DNA from: CAZENU01 sp965222125
GTDB taxonomy: Bacteria; Chloroflexota; Dehalococcoidia; Lucifugimonadales; CAZENU01
Reading direction: 5' to 3'
Assembly (NCBI GenBank): GCA_965222125.1
Contig: CBDCTC010000006.1
Span: 992,001 to 1,056,000, forward strand
Length of the DNA stretch: 64,000 nucleotides
Shown here: positions 17,035 through 25,462 of the stretch, piece by piece
Layout of the letters: each line of letters opens with the position of its first letter
How positions within the stretch are numbered: position 1 is the stretch's first letter
Position numbers and translations under genes: made by a program
Notes under the pieces: model-generated
What the model was told of the DNA's origin: nothing
What the model saw: only the letters and a program-made list of their open reading frames with translations
The model's database searches: none

Positions 17035-17478
17035 CTATTCGACGGCCTCGAGCCTGGCCCGCGCGCAGTTGAAGAACTGGTCCATCAGGACGCGCGCCGC
17101 GCTGCCGACGAGACGTTGTCCGACGCGGGCGAGTATTCCGGTGACTTTGGCCTCTCCGGTGACGTCGAGCCGGGTGCCGTCGCCGTCGGGCGTCATCGAG
17201 ATCGTGCCGCCGCCGGTGACCGACGCCCCGGGACGCTTCCCCTCGGCCTGGAGCCTGAAGGAGTGCGGCTCGTCTATGTCCGTGATGGCGACTGTGCCGG
17301 TGAAGTTGCCTCTCACCGCCCCGATTCCGACGGTGAGCTTCATCGCGTACTCGCCCTCGCCCGTCTCGTCAAGCTGCCGGCACCCCGGGATGCACTGCCG
17401 CAAGACCTCGGGGCTCATGAGGCCGGACCAGACCTTGTCCGGGCTCGCGTCCACGTGGTACGTACCTTTTATATCCAT
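17035..17478 (-). CDS. coxG: CoxG-like SRPBCC protein (carbon monoxide dehydrogenase subunit G family)
   Basis: A 147-aa START/SRPBCC-fold protein. The ATG at 17478 has an AGAGGGG ribosome site and gives the family start MDIKGTYHVDASPDKVW. The CoxG signature PEVLRQCIPGCRQLDE and the C-terminal RLVGSAARVLMDQFF helix are visible. In Oligotropha CoxG helps anchor the hydroxylase at the membrane. Here it is divergent from coxSLM, sharing an upstream region with the coxS promoter, so the two transcripts may be co-regulated. Confidence 0.88.
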   Translation of the reverse strand: MDIKGTYHVDASPDKVWSGLMSPEVLRQCIPGCRQLDETGEGEYAMKLTVGIGAVRGNFTGTVAITDIDEPHSFRLQAEGKRPGASVTGGGTISMTPDGDGTRLDVTGEAKVTGILARVGQRLVGSAARVLMDQFFNCARARLEAVE

Positions 17479-17622
17479 CCAGACCCCTCTGACGTCGTAT
17501 TGGAGGAGGATGCTCCGACGTAACTGCTCAGACCTGTTGAGACCGTGCGCGCACCCCTCGACACGCACCTGTGAAGCCGCGGCGCTACTCGGGGTGAACA
17601 GGTTTCCTCCGGTCCGACGCAC

Positions 17623-17651
17623 TTGACCGGCATTCGCGTTGTATTTATAGT
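17623..17651 (+). promoter_or_regulatory. promoter of coxSLM
   Basis: TTGACC (17623-17628), a 17-bp spacer, TATAGT (17646-17651), about 100 nt before the coxS start in the divergent gap with coxG. Confidence 0.6.
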
Positions 17652-17752
17652 GAGGGCGCGATCTCGCAGGCCGGTGTGCAGTTTCGGGCGACCCCAATTA
17701 CAGTGTTCGGATTTCGTGTCCCTATTGTATCCGTGTGAAGGGAGGTAATCTC

Positions 17753-18223
17753 GTGCAAGTCGAGACGAATATCACGATTAACGGTCGCGTGTACCAGGGC
17801 AGCGTCGGTGCCCGCATGCTGCTGGTGCACTTTATCAGAGAAGTCGCGGGGCTGACGGGCACCAAGGTCGGGTGCGATACGAGCCAGTGCGGCAGCTGCA
17901 CCGTGCAGATCGACGGCATGGCGGTCAAGTCCTGCACGGTGCTGGCGGCGCAGGCCGACGGCTGCTCGATCACGACGATTGAGGGACTGGGACGGGCCGG
18001 CGACCTCCATCCGCTGCAGGAGGCCTTCTGGGCCAAGCACGGGCTCCAGTGCGGCTTCTGCACGCCGGGGATGATAATGGCGTCGACGGAGCTCTTGAAG
18101 AACAACCCCAGCCCCTCCGAAGAGGAGATACGGGCCGGAATCGAAGGCAACTACTGCAGGTGCACCGGGTATCAGAACATCGTGCGCGCCATCGCAGAGG
18201 CCTCGAGCGCGATAGGAGGGTAG
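17753..18223 (+). CDS. coxS: molybdenum hydroxylase small subunit, [2Fe-2S] protein
   Basis: A 156-aa electron-transfer subunit. The GTG at 17753 follows GGGAGGT and gives the usual N-terminus. The first cluster is held by Cys41, Cys46, Cys49 and Cys61 (GCDTSQCGSCTV...KSC), and the second by the pairs in LQCGFCTPGM and GNYCRCTGYQ. It passes electrons from the molybdenum centre of CoxL to the FAD of CoxM. It is separated from coxL by only 3 bp. Confidence 0.95.
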   Translation: MQVETNITINGRVYQGSVGARMLLVHFIREVAGLTGTKVGCDTSQCGSCTVQIDGMAVKSCTVLAAQADGCSITTIEGLGRAGDLHPLQEAFWAKHGLQCGFCTPGMIMASTELLKNNPSPSEEEIRAGIEGNYCRCTGYQNIVRAIAEASSAIGG

Positions 18224-18226
18224 CCA

Positions 18227-20581
18227 ATGACGACCAGGATATTCAGCTCGGGGATACGCCGCCGTGAGGACCCGCGGCTGATCACGGGCACCGCAAGCTA
18301 CACGGACGACATCACGCTGCCCGGCATGGCGTACGCTGCCATTCTGCGCAGCCCTCACGCACACGCCAGGATCAAGTCGATAGACACGTCGGCTGCGGCA
18401 GCGGCTGACGGGGTCGTTGCCGTGTTCACCGGCGCGGACATCAACGCCGAGTTCAACCCCGTCCCCTGCGCATGGCTGATACCGGACTCGGACCTCAAGG
18501 CGGTCGACCATCCGCCGATCGCGAACGACGTGGTCCGATACCAGGGAGACGCCGTCGCGGTCGTGGTGGCGGACTGCCGGTACGCCGCAGAGGACGCGCT
18601 GGAGCTGATTGAGGTGGACTACGAGCCGCTGCCCGTGGTCATGGAGCCGGACAAGGCGATGGACGAGGGCGCTCCCCAGCTGCACGAGGACGCACCGAAC
18701 AACCAGGCGTTCCACTGGGTCATGGCGGGCGGAGACGTAGACGCGGCGTTCGACGCCGCGGAGGTGGTGGTCAAGGAGCGCATCCTGCACCAGAGGCTCA
18801 TACCGAACGCGATGGAGCCGCGCTCGGCCGTCGCGCAGTGGACGTGGGCCTCCGAAGAGCTGACGCTCTGGAGCACGACCCAGAACCCGCACATCGCGCG
18901 GTTCCTGACTTCGGTGGTCAGCGGGGTGCCCGAGCACAAGATCAGGGTGATCGCCCCCGAGGTGGGCGGCGGGTTCGGCAGCAAGATCCCGTACTACCCC
19001 GACGAGGCCATCACCGTGTTCTGCGCGATGAAGACGGGCCGGCCGGTGAAGTGGACGGCGACGCGCAGCGAGGGCTACCAGGTAACGACTCACGGCCGCG
19101 ACCACGTCGAGGACGTGGAGCTGGCCGCCGACAAGTCGGGCAAGATCACCGGACTCAGGACGAAGGTCTACGCCGGAATGGGCGGCTACCTGTCGACGGC
19201 CGCGCCCGGCATCCCGACGATCCTTCACGGCCTCATGTACGCCGGGACATACACCATCCCGAACGTGAAGGCCGACGTCTACGGCGTCTTCAACAACGGC
19301 GCGCCGGTGGAGGCCTACCGCGGCGCCGGACGCCCGGAGGCGACCTTCCTCGTCGAGAGAATGGTCGACATTCTCGCCAACGAGCTGGGCATGGACCCGG
19401 TCGACGTGCGGCGAGTCAACCTCATCCCGGCATTCGATGACGGCCACGATACGGCCACCGGGTTGACCTACGACAGCGGAGACTACGCCGCGTCGCTGGA
19501 CATGGCGCTGGAGGAGGTCGACTACAAGGGCCTCCGCGAGAAGCAGGCGCGTCTGCGCGGCGAAGGCCGGTACTTGGGCATCGGCGTGACGACGTACGTG
19601 GAGATATGCGGGCTCGGCCCGTCGCAGGTCGCGGGAGCGGTCGGCTTCCAGGGCGGCCTCTGGGAGGGTGCCGTAGTCAGGTTCCACCCGACCGGCAAGG
19701 TCAGCGTAGCGATCGGATCGTCTCCGCACGGACAGGGCGAGGAGACGACCTTCGCGCAGATCGTGGCGTCCGAGATCGGGGTCGAAGTGGACGACGTGGA
19801 GATCGTCCACGGGGACACCGACCGGACTCCCATGGGCTGGGGCACCTACGGCAGCCGGACGACAGCCGTGTCCGGCGCCGCCGTCGCGCTCGGCGTCCGG
19901 AAGATCAAGGACAAGGCGACGCAGATCGCGGCCCACCTGCTGGAGGCGGCCGTCGAGGACATCGACTACGACGACGGCAAGTTCTTCGTGAGAGGGTCGC
20001 CTGACCAGGCGAAGACGATACAGGACATCGCGCTGATGGCGAACGTCGCCTGGGACATGCCCGAGGGCGTCGAGCCGGGGCTGGAGGCGTCGACCTTCTA
20101 CGACCCGCCCAACTTCTCGTACCCGTTCGGCACCCACATAGCTGTGGTCGAAGTGGAGACCGAGACGGGGCGCATCGACGTGAAGAAGTACCTCGCCTGC
20201 GACGACTGCGGGCCGCAGATCAACCCGATGATCGTCGAGGGCCAGATCCACGGCGGAGTGGTCCAGGGAATCGGGCCCGTGCTGTGCGAGGGGGCGGTCT
20301 ACGACGAAGACGGACAGCTGCTGACGGGTTCGATGCTCGACTACGCGCTGCCCCGGGCCGACATGCTGCCCCAGATCGAGACCAAGCACAGCGTCACCCC
20401 GTCGCCGCACCACCCGCTGGGGGTCAAGGGCGTCGGGGAGACCGGCACGATCGCGTCGACGATCACCGTCTACAACGCGGTGATGGACGCGCTCAAGCCC
20501 TTCGGCGTCGACAAGATCGACATGCCGGTAACTCCCGAGAAGGTCTGGCGAGCGATCCACGAAAACGGAAAGGAGAACTGA
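18227..20581 (+). CDS. coxL: molybdopterin-binding hydroxylase large subunit, form II CoxL type
   Basis: A 784-aa catalytic subunit of the xanthine dehydrogenase/CO dehydrogenase family. The active-site loop near residue 365 reads AYRGAGR, the form II signature, not the AYRCSFR of proven CO dehydrogenases. The substrate may therefore be an aldehyde, purine or other aromatic heterocycle rather than CO. Other family text: EVGGGFGSKIPYY, GSSPHGQGEETTFAQI and the C-terminal GVKGVGETGTIAS with the catalytic Glu. The operon order is S-L-M. Confidence 0.94.
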   Translation: MTTRIFSSGIRRREDPRLITGTASYTDDITLPGMAYAAILRSPHAHARIKSIDTSAAAAADGVVAVFTGADINAEFNPVPCAWLIPDSDLKAVDHPPIANDVVRYQGDAVAVVVADCRYAAEDALELIEVDYEPLPVVMEPDKAMDEGAPQLHEDAPNNQAFHWVMAGGDVDAAFDAAEVVVKERILHQRLIPNAMEPRSAVAQWTWASEELTLWSTTQNPHIARFLTSVVSGVPEHKIRVIAPEVGGGFGSKIPYYPDEAITVFCAMKTGRPVKWTATRSEGYQVTTHGRDHVEDVELAADKSGKITGLRTKVYAGMGGYLSTAAPGIPTILHGLMYAGTYTIPNVKADVYGVFNNGAPVEAYRGAGRPEATFLVERMVDILANELGMDPVDVRRVNLIPAFDDGHDTATGLTYDSGDYAASLDMALEEVDYKGLREKQARLRGEGRYLGIGVTTYVEICGLGPSQVAGAVGFQGGLWEGAVVRFHPTGKVSVAIGSSPHGQGEETTFAQIVASEIGVEVDDVEIVHGDTDRTPMGWGTYGSRTTAVSGAAVALGVRKIKDKATQIAAHLLEAAVEDIDYDDGKFFVRGSPDQAKTIQDIALMANVAWDMPEGVEPGLEASTFYDPPNFSYPFGTHIAVVEVETETGRIDVKKYLACDDCGPQINPMIVEGQIHGGVVQGIGPVLCEGAVYDEDGQLLTGSMLDYALPRADMLPQIETKHSVTPSPHHPLGVKGVGETGTIASTITVYNAVMDALKPFGVDKIDMPVTPEKVWRAIHENGKEN

Positions 20582-20584
20582 GCC

Positions 20585-21451
20585 ATGTATCCGGCAAAGG
20601 TATCGTACCACCGTGCTGGTTCAGTCGCGGAGGCTGTCCAGTTCCTGGCTGACAACGAAGACTCGAAGATCCTTGCCGGCGGCCACAGCCTCATCCCGCT
20701 GATGAAGCTGAGGCTCGCTGGCCCGGCGGCGCTGATCGACATCGGACGAATCGACGGACTCAGGGGCATCGCCCGCGAGAACGGCACGGTGCGCATCGGC
20801 GCGCTCACGACCCACGCGGAGCTGGCCTCGTCGTCCGACCTCGAGGCGGCGTGTCCGCTCGTGTCGGAGGCCGCCGAGATGATCGGCGACCCTATGGTGC
20901 GCAACAGGGCGACCATCGGCGGCAACCTGGCCCACGCCGACCCGGCGTCGGACCTGCCGACGGTGGCCACTGCGCTGGGCGCCTCGATCAACGCGACCGG
21001 GCCCGGCGGCGACCGGAGCATCGACGCCGCGGACTTCTTCCAGTACCTGATGACGACCGCTCTCGGCGACGATGAGGTGATGACTTCCGTCGAGGTGCCT
21101 GCGATAGGCGCTGGTCAGGGCATGGCGTACGCCAAGATGCCGCATCCGGCGTCGCGGTACGCAGTGGTCGGCGCGGCCGTCGTCGTGACGGTCAGCGGCG
21201 GGCGCTACACCGACGCGAGCGTGGCGGTCGGCGGCGTCGAGCCGACGCCGGTCAAGGCGTCCTCGGTAGAGGCGGCGCTGGTCGGCGCCTCGGCAGACGC
21301 CGGAACGATCGCCGCCGCGGCCAAGGCCGTCGCCTCCGACCTGACGGGCGAGGCGATCGGCGACGTCTTCGCGACGGGTGAGTACCGGAGGGCCATGGCG
21401 GCGGTGTACGTCGCCCGCGCCCTCACGGCCGCGACAGAGCGGGCCGGCTAG
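20585..21451 (+). CDS. coxM: molybdenum hydroxylase medium subunit, FAD-binding
   Basis: A 288-aa subunit with FAD-binding motifs ILAGGHSLIPLMKLRL and RATIGGNLAHADPASDLP, and a C-terminal CO_deh_flav_C domain. It takes electrons from CoxS to a quinone or other acceptor. It lies 3 bp after coxL. The downstream coxDE-type genes expected for this pathway begin 3 kb further on, after an R-M/antitoxin cassette. Confidence 0.94.
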   Translation: MYPAKVSYHRAGSVAEAVQFLADNEDSKILAGGHSLIPLMKLRLAGPAALIDIGRIDGLRGIARENGTVRIGALTTHAELASSSDLEAACPLVSEAAEMIGDPMVRNRATIGGNLAHADPASDLPTVATALGASINATGPGGDRSIDAADFFQYLMTTALGDDEVMTSVEVPAIGAGQGMAYAKMPHPASRYAVVGAAVVVTVSGGRYTDASVAVGGVEPTPVKASSVEAALVGASADAGTIAAAAKAVASDLTGEAIGDVFATGEYRRAMAAVYVARALTAATERAG

Positions 21452-21488
21452 AGAGGCCCACCCACGTCCCTTAGCGTACAGTCGTCCG

Positions 21489-21526
21489 AACGCGGCCGGC
21501 GGCGCGGGAGCGCCGCCGGCCGCGTT
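21489..21526. repeat. perfect 17-bp inverted repeat containing two GCCGGC sites
   Basis: Arms 21489-21505 and 21510-21526 are exact reverse complements around a GGGA loop. Each arm contains GCCGGC (21495-21500 and 21515-21520), the recognition site of NgoMIV, whose family the downstream endonuclease joins. It ends 6 bp before the methylase start. No T-run follows, so it is a poor terminator. It may be an operator or a methylation-sensitive switch. Confidence 0.8.
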
Positions 21527-21532
21527 GACGCG

Positions 21533-22843
21533 TTGCGGTCGGCGCTGCGCGCCGACCTGGACTTTCACGGCGCGGACAGCAGCTACGGCTCCCACGCCTG
21601 GCACCCCTTCCCGGCGAAGTTCCCGCCCCAGCTACCGAATTTCCTGATCGAACGGCTCTCGCGCCCGGGCGAGGTCGTCCTCGACCCGATGGCCGGCTCC
21701 GGGACCACGCTCGTGGAAGCCGCGCGTCTCGGTCGCCGCGCCGTCGGCTGCGACATAGACCCGCTGGCCCGGATGATCGCGGCCGCCAAGCTGACGCCCG
21801 TCGACCCGGCGGAGGCGCTGCAAGCGGGGCGAGCCGTCCTGGAGGCAGCCGAGAACGACTGCCTGGAGAACGGCGAAGAGCTGCGGCGGGACCTCGCGAT
21901 GCGGTTCGACGAGAAGACCGCGCAGTTCGTCGACTACTGGTTCCTGCCACGACACCAACTCGAGCTGCTCGCCCTGCTGCAGCGCATCGAGGTGTTGCCC
22001 CCCGGCGGTACGCGTGAGTTCCTGAAGGTGGTGTTCTCCTCCACCATCATCGCCAAGTCGGGCGGCGTGTCGCTGGCGCGCGACCTCGCGCACACGCGCC
22101 CCCACAGGGACCTAAATAAGACACCGGGCTCGACGTTCACCGAGTTCGCCAAGCGGCTCGAACGCAACGCGGCCTCTCTGAGCAAGAGCGGGCCTCACGA
22201 CGCCGGCGAGCCGGATTTCGCGGACGCTGCCGAGGCGACGGCCGCCGGGGAGCCTCGCTTCCGGGCTGAGATCCGCGAGGCCGCAGCGGCCGACACCGGC
22301 CTGCCGAGCGCAAGCGTCGACCTGATCGTCACGTCGCCGCCGTACGCGAACAACGCGATCGACTACATGCGGGCGCACAAGTTCTCCCTCGTGTGGCTCG
22401 GCTGGAAGATATCCGATCTGACCAGAATTCGGGCGCAGTACCTCGGACACGACGCCGCGTCCGGCGCCAGGTACGACGACCTGCCGGACCAGTGCGAAAA
22501 GACCCTCGCAAGACTGGCCGAGCGCGACGCCAGGAAGGCAGCGACCCTGCGACGCTATTTTGGAGAGATGGCCGCAGTGATCGCCGAAATGCGGCGGGTG
22601 CTGAAGCCGGACGGCGCGGCGGTCATCGTCGTCGGCACATCGAACCTACGGGGCGTCGACGTCGAGACGCACAAGGGACTCGCCGCGATCGGCGAAAGTG
22701 TCGGGTTCGTCCTGGCGGGCATCGGGGAGCGCCGCCTCGACCGAGACAAGCGCATGATGCCGGCGCGTTGGGGCGCTCAGCCACGCTCGCAGATCGAGGA
22801 GCGCATGCACGGCGAATACGTAATAGGCCTGGTGAAGCCGTAA
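21533..22843 (+). CDS. site-specific DNA methyltransferase (TSPPY type)
   Basis: A 436-aa amino-methyltransferase. Motif X (HPFPAKFPPQLPNFLIE) and the AdoMet motif DPMAGSGTTLVEAARLG precede the catalytic TSPPYANNAIDYMRAHKF (about residue 265), so the order is X-I-IV. TSPPY is most often found in N4-cytosine enzymes. It starts at TTG, directly after the GCCGGC inverted repeat, and its stop overlaps the ATG of the endonuclease gene (TAATG). It is expected to protect the site cut by that enzyme. The base methylated is inferred. Confidence 0.88.
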   Translation: MRSALRADLDFHGADSSYGSHAWHPFPAKFPPQLPNFLIERLSRPGEVVLDPMAGSGTTLVEAARLGRRAVGCDIDPLARMIAAAKLTPVDPAEALQAGRAVLEAAENDCLENGEELRRDLAMRFDEKTAQFVDYWFLPRHQLELLALLQRIEVLPPGGTREFLKVVFSSTIIAKSGGVSLARDLAHTRPHRDLNKTPGSTFTEFAKRLERNAASLSKSGPHDAGEPDFADAAEATAAGEPRFRAEIREAAAADTGLPSASVDLIVTSPPYANNAIDYMRAHKFSLVWLGWKISDLTRIRAQYLGHDAASGARYDDLPDQCEKTLARLAERDARKAATLRRYFGEMAAVIAEMRRVLKPDGAAVIVVGTSNLRGVDVETHKGLAAIGESVGFVLAGIGERRLDRDKRMMPARWGAQPRSQIEERMHGEYVIGLVKP

Positions 22844-23679
22844 TGCCGGGCAAAATTGAAGCTCTTCGTCGCGACTACCATCGACGGATCTGCCGCGACG
22901 TATTGCGTCAGACCCCGGACGGCACTCCGAACAATGCAGACAGCGGAAGTACTGCGAGCGTCAGGCTTGGTAAGGGAATCGTAGACAAGATTGGCCTTCA
23001 GGTAAGTACCGGAAGACTGGCAGGACAAACAGCGGGGCATCGGTTCGAGCAGGCGACAAAAGGCTTCTTGCGGGACGCCTTTGGCCTTCTGTCTCATCTG
23101 CGCCCGGGCAAATGGGAATTCTCGCTGGGAGGAAACATTCGGGACTACGAGCAATACTTACATCTGTCCGACGTGCGACGGGTAGTCAATGAGCACGAGG
23201 AACTGCGGATAATATTCGGTGACTATATTGTCAAGCCTGACATTGTCGTTTGCCGCAAGCCGATCGCCGATTCCGACATCAACGAGCACGAAACCCTCCT
23301 TGCCGATACCGTAACGTCTGCCTATACGCCTCTGCGGCGCGAGAACTCGCAGGCGGATATCATGCACGCCAGCGTTTCCTGCAAGTGGACGATCCGCAGT
23401 GACCGCTCACAAAACGCCCGCACCGAGGGTCTGAATCTAGTTCGCAATCGGAAAGGCAAGACACCTCATATTGTCGTCGTCGTCGCGGAACCGCTCCCTG
23501 CACGAATTGCGTCACTTGCGTACGGCACTGGGGACATCGACTGCATCTATCACTTCGCTCTGAGAGAATTGATGGATGCCGCCGCGGATGGCGATTCGGA
23601 TGCCGAGCTGTTGAGAGTACTGGTCAGCGGCCGCAGGCTGCGGGATATCAGCGACTTGCCATTTGATTTAGCAATTTGA
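22843..23679 (+). CDS. NgoMIV-family type II restriction endonuclease
   Basis: A 278-aa protein, close to NgoMIV in length. The NgoMIV-type catalytic set is visible with matching spacing: Glu69, Asp133 in KPDIVV, Ser179-Cys180-Lys181 in VSCKWTIRSDRSQNARTE, and Glu195 fourteen residues after the Lys. NgoMIV cuts G^CCGGC as a tetramer needing two sites. The ATG at 22843 overlaps the methylase stop, giving translational coupling and methylase-first synthesis. Codon use is less GC-rich than in the cox genes, in keeping with transfer. The exact recognition sequence is inferred from the family. Confidence 0.88.
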   Translation: MPGKIEALRRDYHRRICRDVLRQTPDGTPNNADSGSTASVRLGKGIVDKIGLQVSTGRLAGQTAGHRFEQATKGFLRDAFGLLSHLRPGKWEFSLGGNIRDYEQYLHLSDVRRVVNEHEELRIIFGDYIVKPDIVVCRKPIADSDINEHETLLADTVTSAYTPLRRENSQADIMHASVSCKWTIRSDRSQNARTEGLNLVRNRKGKTPHIVVVVAEPLPARIASLAYGTGDIDCIYHFALRELMDAAADGDSDAELLRVLVSGRRLRDISDLPFDLAI

Positions 23680-23733
23680 GCGGATGAAGCCAGAGAACGC
23701 GTTAGCGGCGGTCAGCGAGATCACGTCCTAGTG

Positions 23734-24177
23734 ATGAAGGAAGAACTACTGCTGATTCCCGTTGCCAACTACGATGCAAACTACTACGCCGCCCTTGAAT
23801 ATCCAGTCGAGTTGTCGAGGCGGGACGAGGAGGAAGAGTCCTATTGGGTATGCGAGATCCCGGACCTGCCCGGCTGTGTAGCGGACGGCGAGACGCCGGA
23901 CGAAGCCATCGAGTCGTTGAGCGAGGCCAAGCGGCTGTGGATAGGGGCGCGCTTGGAGCACGGTCACCGCGTTCCGGAACCGACGAACGCGCGGGGTTAC
24001 AGCGGCAGGCTTCTCCTGCGCATGCCCAAGTCGCTGCACCGAAAGCTAGCCGCCCAATCGCGGCGCGAGGGGAGCAGCCTCAACATGTACGTGGTCAGTC
24101 TGCTCTCCGAGCGTGCCGCGGATACCGCGGTCGGACAACGCGCCGTGGCTGAAACCGCCGGCGGCTACGGAGAGTGA
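23734..24177 (+). CDS. HicB-family antitoxin-like protein
   Basis: A 147-aa protein with the HicB partial RNase H fold (YWVCEIPDLPGCVADGETPDEAIESLSEAKRLWI) and a C-terminal ribbon-helix-helix/HicB DNA-binding part (GRLLLRMPKSLHRKLAAQSRREGSSLNMYVVSLLSE). A GTG one codon earlier is also possible. The expected HicA toxin is not found on either side, so it is an orphan. It lies in the accessory cassette between coxM and coxD. Confidence 0.85.
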   Translation: MKEELLLIPVANYDANYYAALEYPVELSRRDEEEESYWVCEIPDLPGCVADGETPDEAIESLSEAKRLWIGARLEHGHRVPEPTNARGYSGRLLLRMPKSLHRKLAAQSRREGSSLNMYVVSLLSERAADTAVGQRAVAETAGGYGE

Positions 24178-24243
24178 TGCCCGCGTCACACATCTAGCAA
24201 TGACTGAAAGGTGCGCCGGTCCCTGGGAATAGACGAGGAAGAT

Positions 24244-24501
24244 ATGACGGACTCACAACTGTTAGACCGCATCACCGTGTGCCCGGACATCCTCGGTGGC
24301 AAGCCCACAATCCGCGGCATGCACTTCTCGGTGCAGCAAGTCCTTGGGATGCTGCCCGCTGGGGACACGGCGGAAACGATTCTTCGAGAGTATCCGTTCT
24401 TGGAGCCGGAAGACATCCAGGCATGTCTGCTAACGAATGTCCGGCAGGCCGCCGCAGTTGATTTGGGGCGGGCCGGGCACTACGATAGCAGCCTCAGGTG
24501 A
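24244..24501 (+). CDS. DUF433 domain protein (antitoxin-like)
   Basis: An 85-aa protein with the DUF433 signature RITVCPDILGGKPTIRGMHFSVQQVLGMLPAGDTAETILREYPFLEPEDIQACL, a winged-helix-like fold often paired with a PIN-like DUF5615 toxin. The ATG at 24244 has GAGGAAG upstream. No such toxin follows. Its stop is close to the MoxR ATPase start, so it may now be transcribed with coxDE. Confidence 0.85.
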   Translation: MTDSQLLDRITVCPDILGGKPTIRGMHFSVQQVLGMLPAGDTAETILREYPFLEPEDIQACLLTNVRQAAAVDLGRAGHYDSSLR

Positions 24502-24506
24502 GCATA

Positions 24507-25454
24507 ATGGAATCAAGCGCCGAACAGACACGCCCCGCCCCGTCCACCATCGACGAGCTGCAGAAGCTGCTCGCCGACCAGCTCTACATAACCGACCGGG
24601 GGTTGGCTATCTCCATCTTCCTGGCCCTCCGGCTCGGGCGGCCTCTATTCTTGGAGGGCGAGTCCGGGGTGGGCAAGACGGAGGTGGCCAAGGTGCTCGC
24701 CTCCGGCCTCGGCCGCGATCTGATCCGCCTCCAATGCTACGAGGGTCTGGACGTCAGCCAGGCCGTGTACGAGTGGAACTACGCGCGCCAGCTCCTCGAG
24801 ATCCGCGTGCTCGAGGCGGCGGGGGAGGTGGACCGGGAGTCGGTGTCGCGGGAGATCTTCTCTGAAGAGTTTCTCATCAAGCGGCCGCTGCTGCAGGCCA
24901 TCCAGAGCGGGAGCGCCGAACCGCCGGTCCTGCTGATCGACGAGATCGACAGGGCGGACGAGGAGTTCGAGGGGTTTCTGCTGGAGCTCCTGTCCGACTT
25001 CCAGATCACGATACCCGAGATCGGGACCTTCCGAAGCGAGACCCCGCCCATAGTGGTCATCACGTCGAACAGGACGCGCGAGGTCCACGACGCCCTGAAG
25101 CGCCGCTGCCTCTACTTCTGGATAGAGTACCCCGACTTCCAGAAGGAGAGTCAGATCGTCGCCTCGAAGGTGCCAGAGGCTTCCCGCAAGCTCGCCGGAG
25201 AGGTCACCGCGTTCGTGCAAGAGCTGCGCGACGGGGAGCTGTACAAGGTCCCCGGGGTCTCGGAGACCCTCGACTGGACGGCCGCCCTGGTCGCACTTGA
25301 CCAGAAGCGGCTCGAGCCGTCGATCATCGACGACACGCTCGGCATACTGCTCAAGTACCACGAGGACGTCCAGGCGGTGCGTGGCGAGCAGGTGCAGACG
25401 CTCTTCAACCGCGCGGCCAACCGCGGGACCCGCAGGGGAGGACGCCGGGGTTAG
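24507..25454 (+). CDS. coxD: MoxR/CoxD-type AAA+ ATPase
   Basis: A 315-aa AAA+ ATPase with Walker A GESGVGKTEVAK near residue 51 and Walker B LLIDEIDRADEEFEGFLLELL. The ATG at 24507 follows AGGTGAG; a GTG at 24498 overlapping the previous stop is an alternative. CoxD-type ATPases help insert the sulfurated molybdenum centre into the hydroxylase. It is 8 bp from the VWA gene, its usual partner. It was probably once contiguous with coxSLM. Confidence 0.92.
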   Translation: MESSAEQTRPAPSTIDELQKLLADQLYITDRGLAISIFLALRLGRPLFLEGESGVGKTEVAKVLASGLGRDLIRLQCYEGLDVSQAVYEWNYARQLLEIRVLEAAGEVDRESVSREIFSEEFLIKRPLLQAIQSGSAEPPVLLIDEIDRADEEFEGFLLELLSDFQITIPEIGTFRSETPPIVVITSNRTREVHDALKRRCLYFWIEYPDFQKESQIVASKVPEASRKLAGEVTAFVQELRDGELYKVPGVSETLDWTAALVALDQKRLEPSIIDDTLGILLKYHEDVQAVRGEQVQTLFNRAANRGTRRGGRRG

Positions 25455-25462
25455 GGCGCGTC

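Noticed and set aside
23734..24501. Complete HicAB or VapBC toxin-antitoxin systems
   Set aside because: No HicA or PIN-like toxin reading frame occurs beside either antitoxin-like gene.
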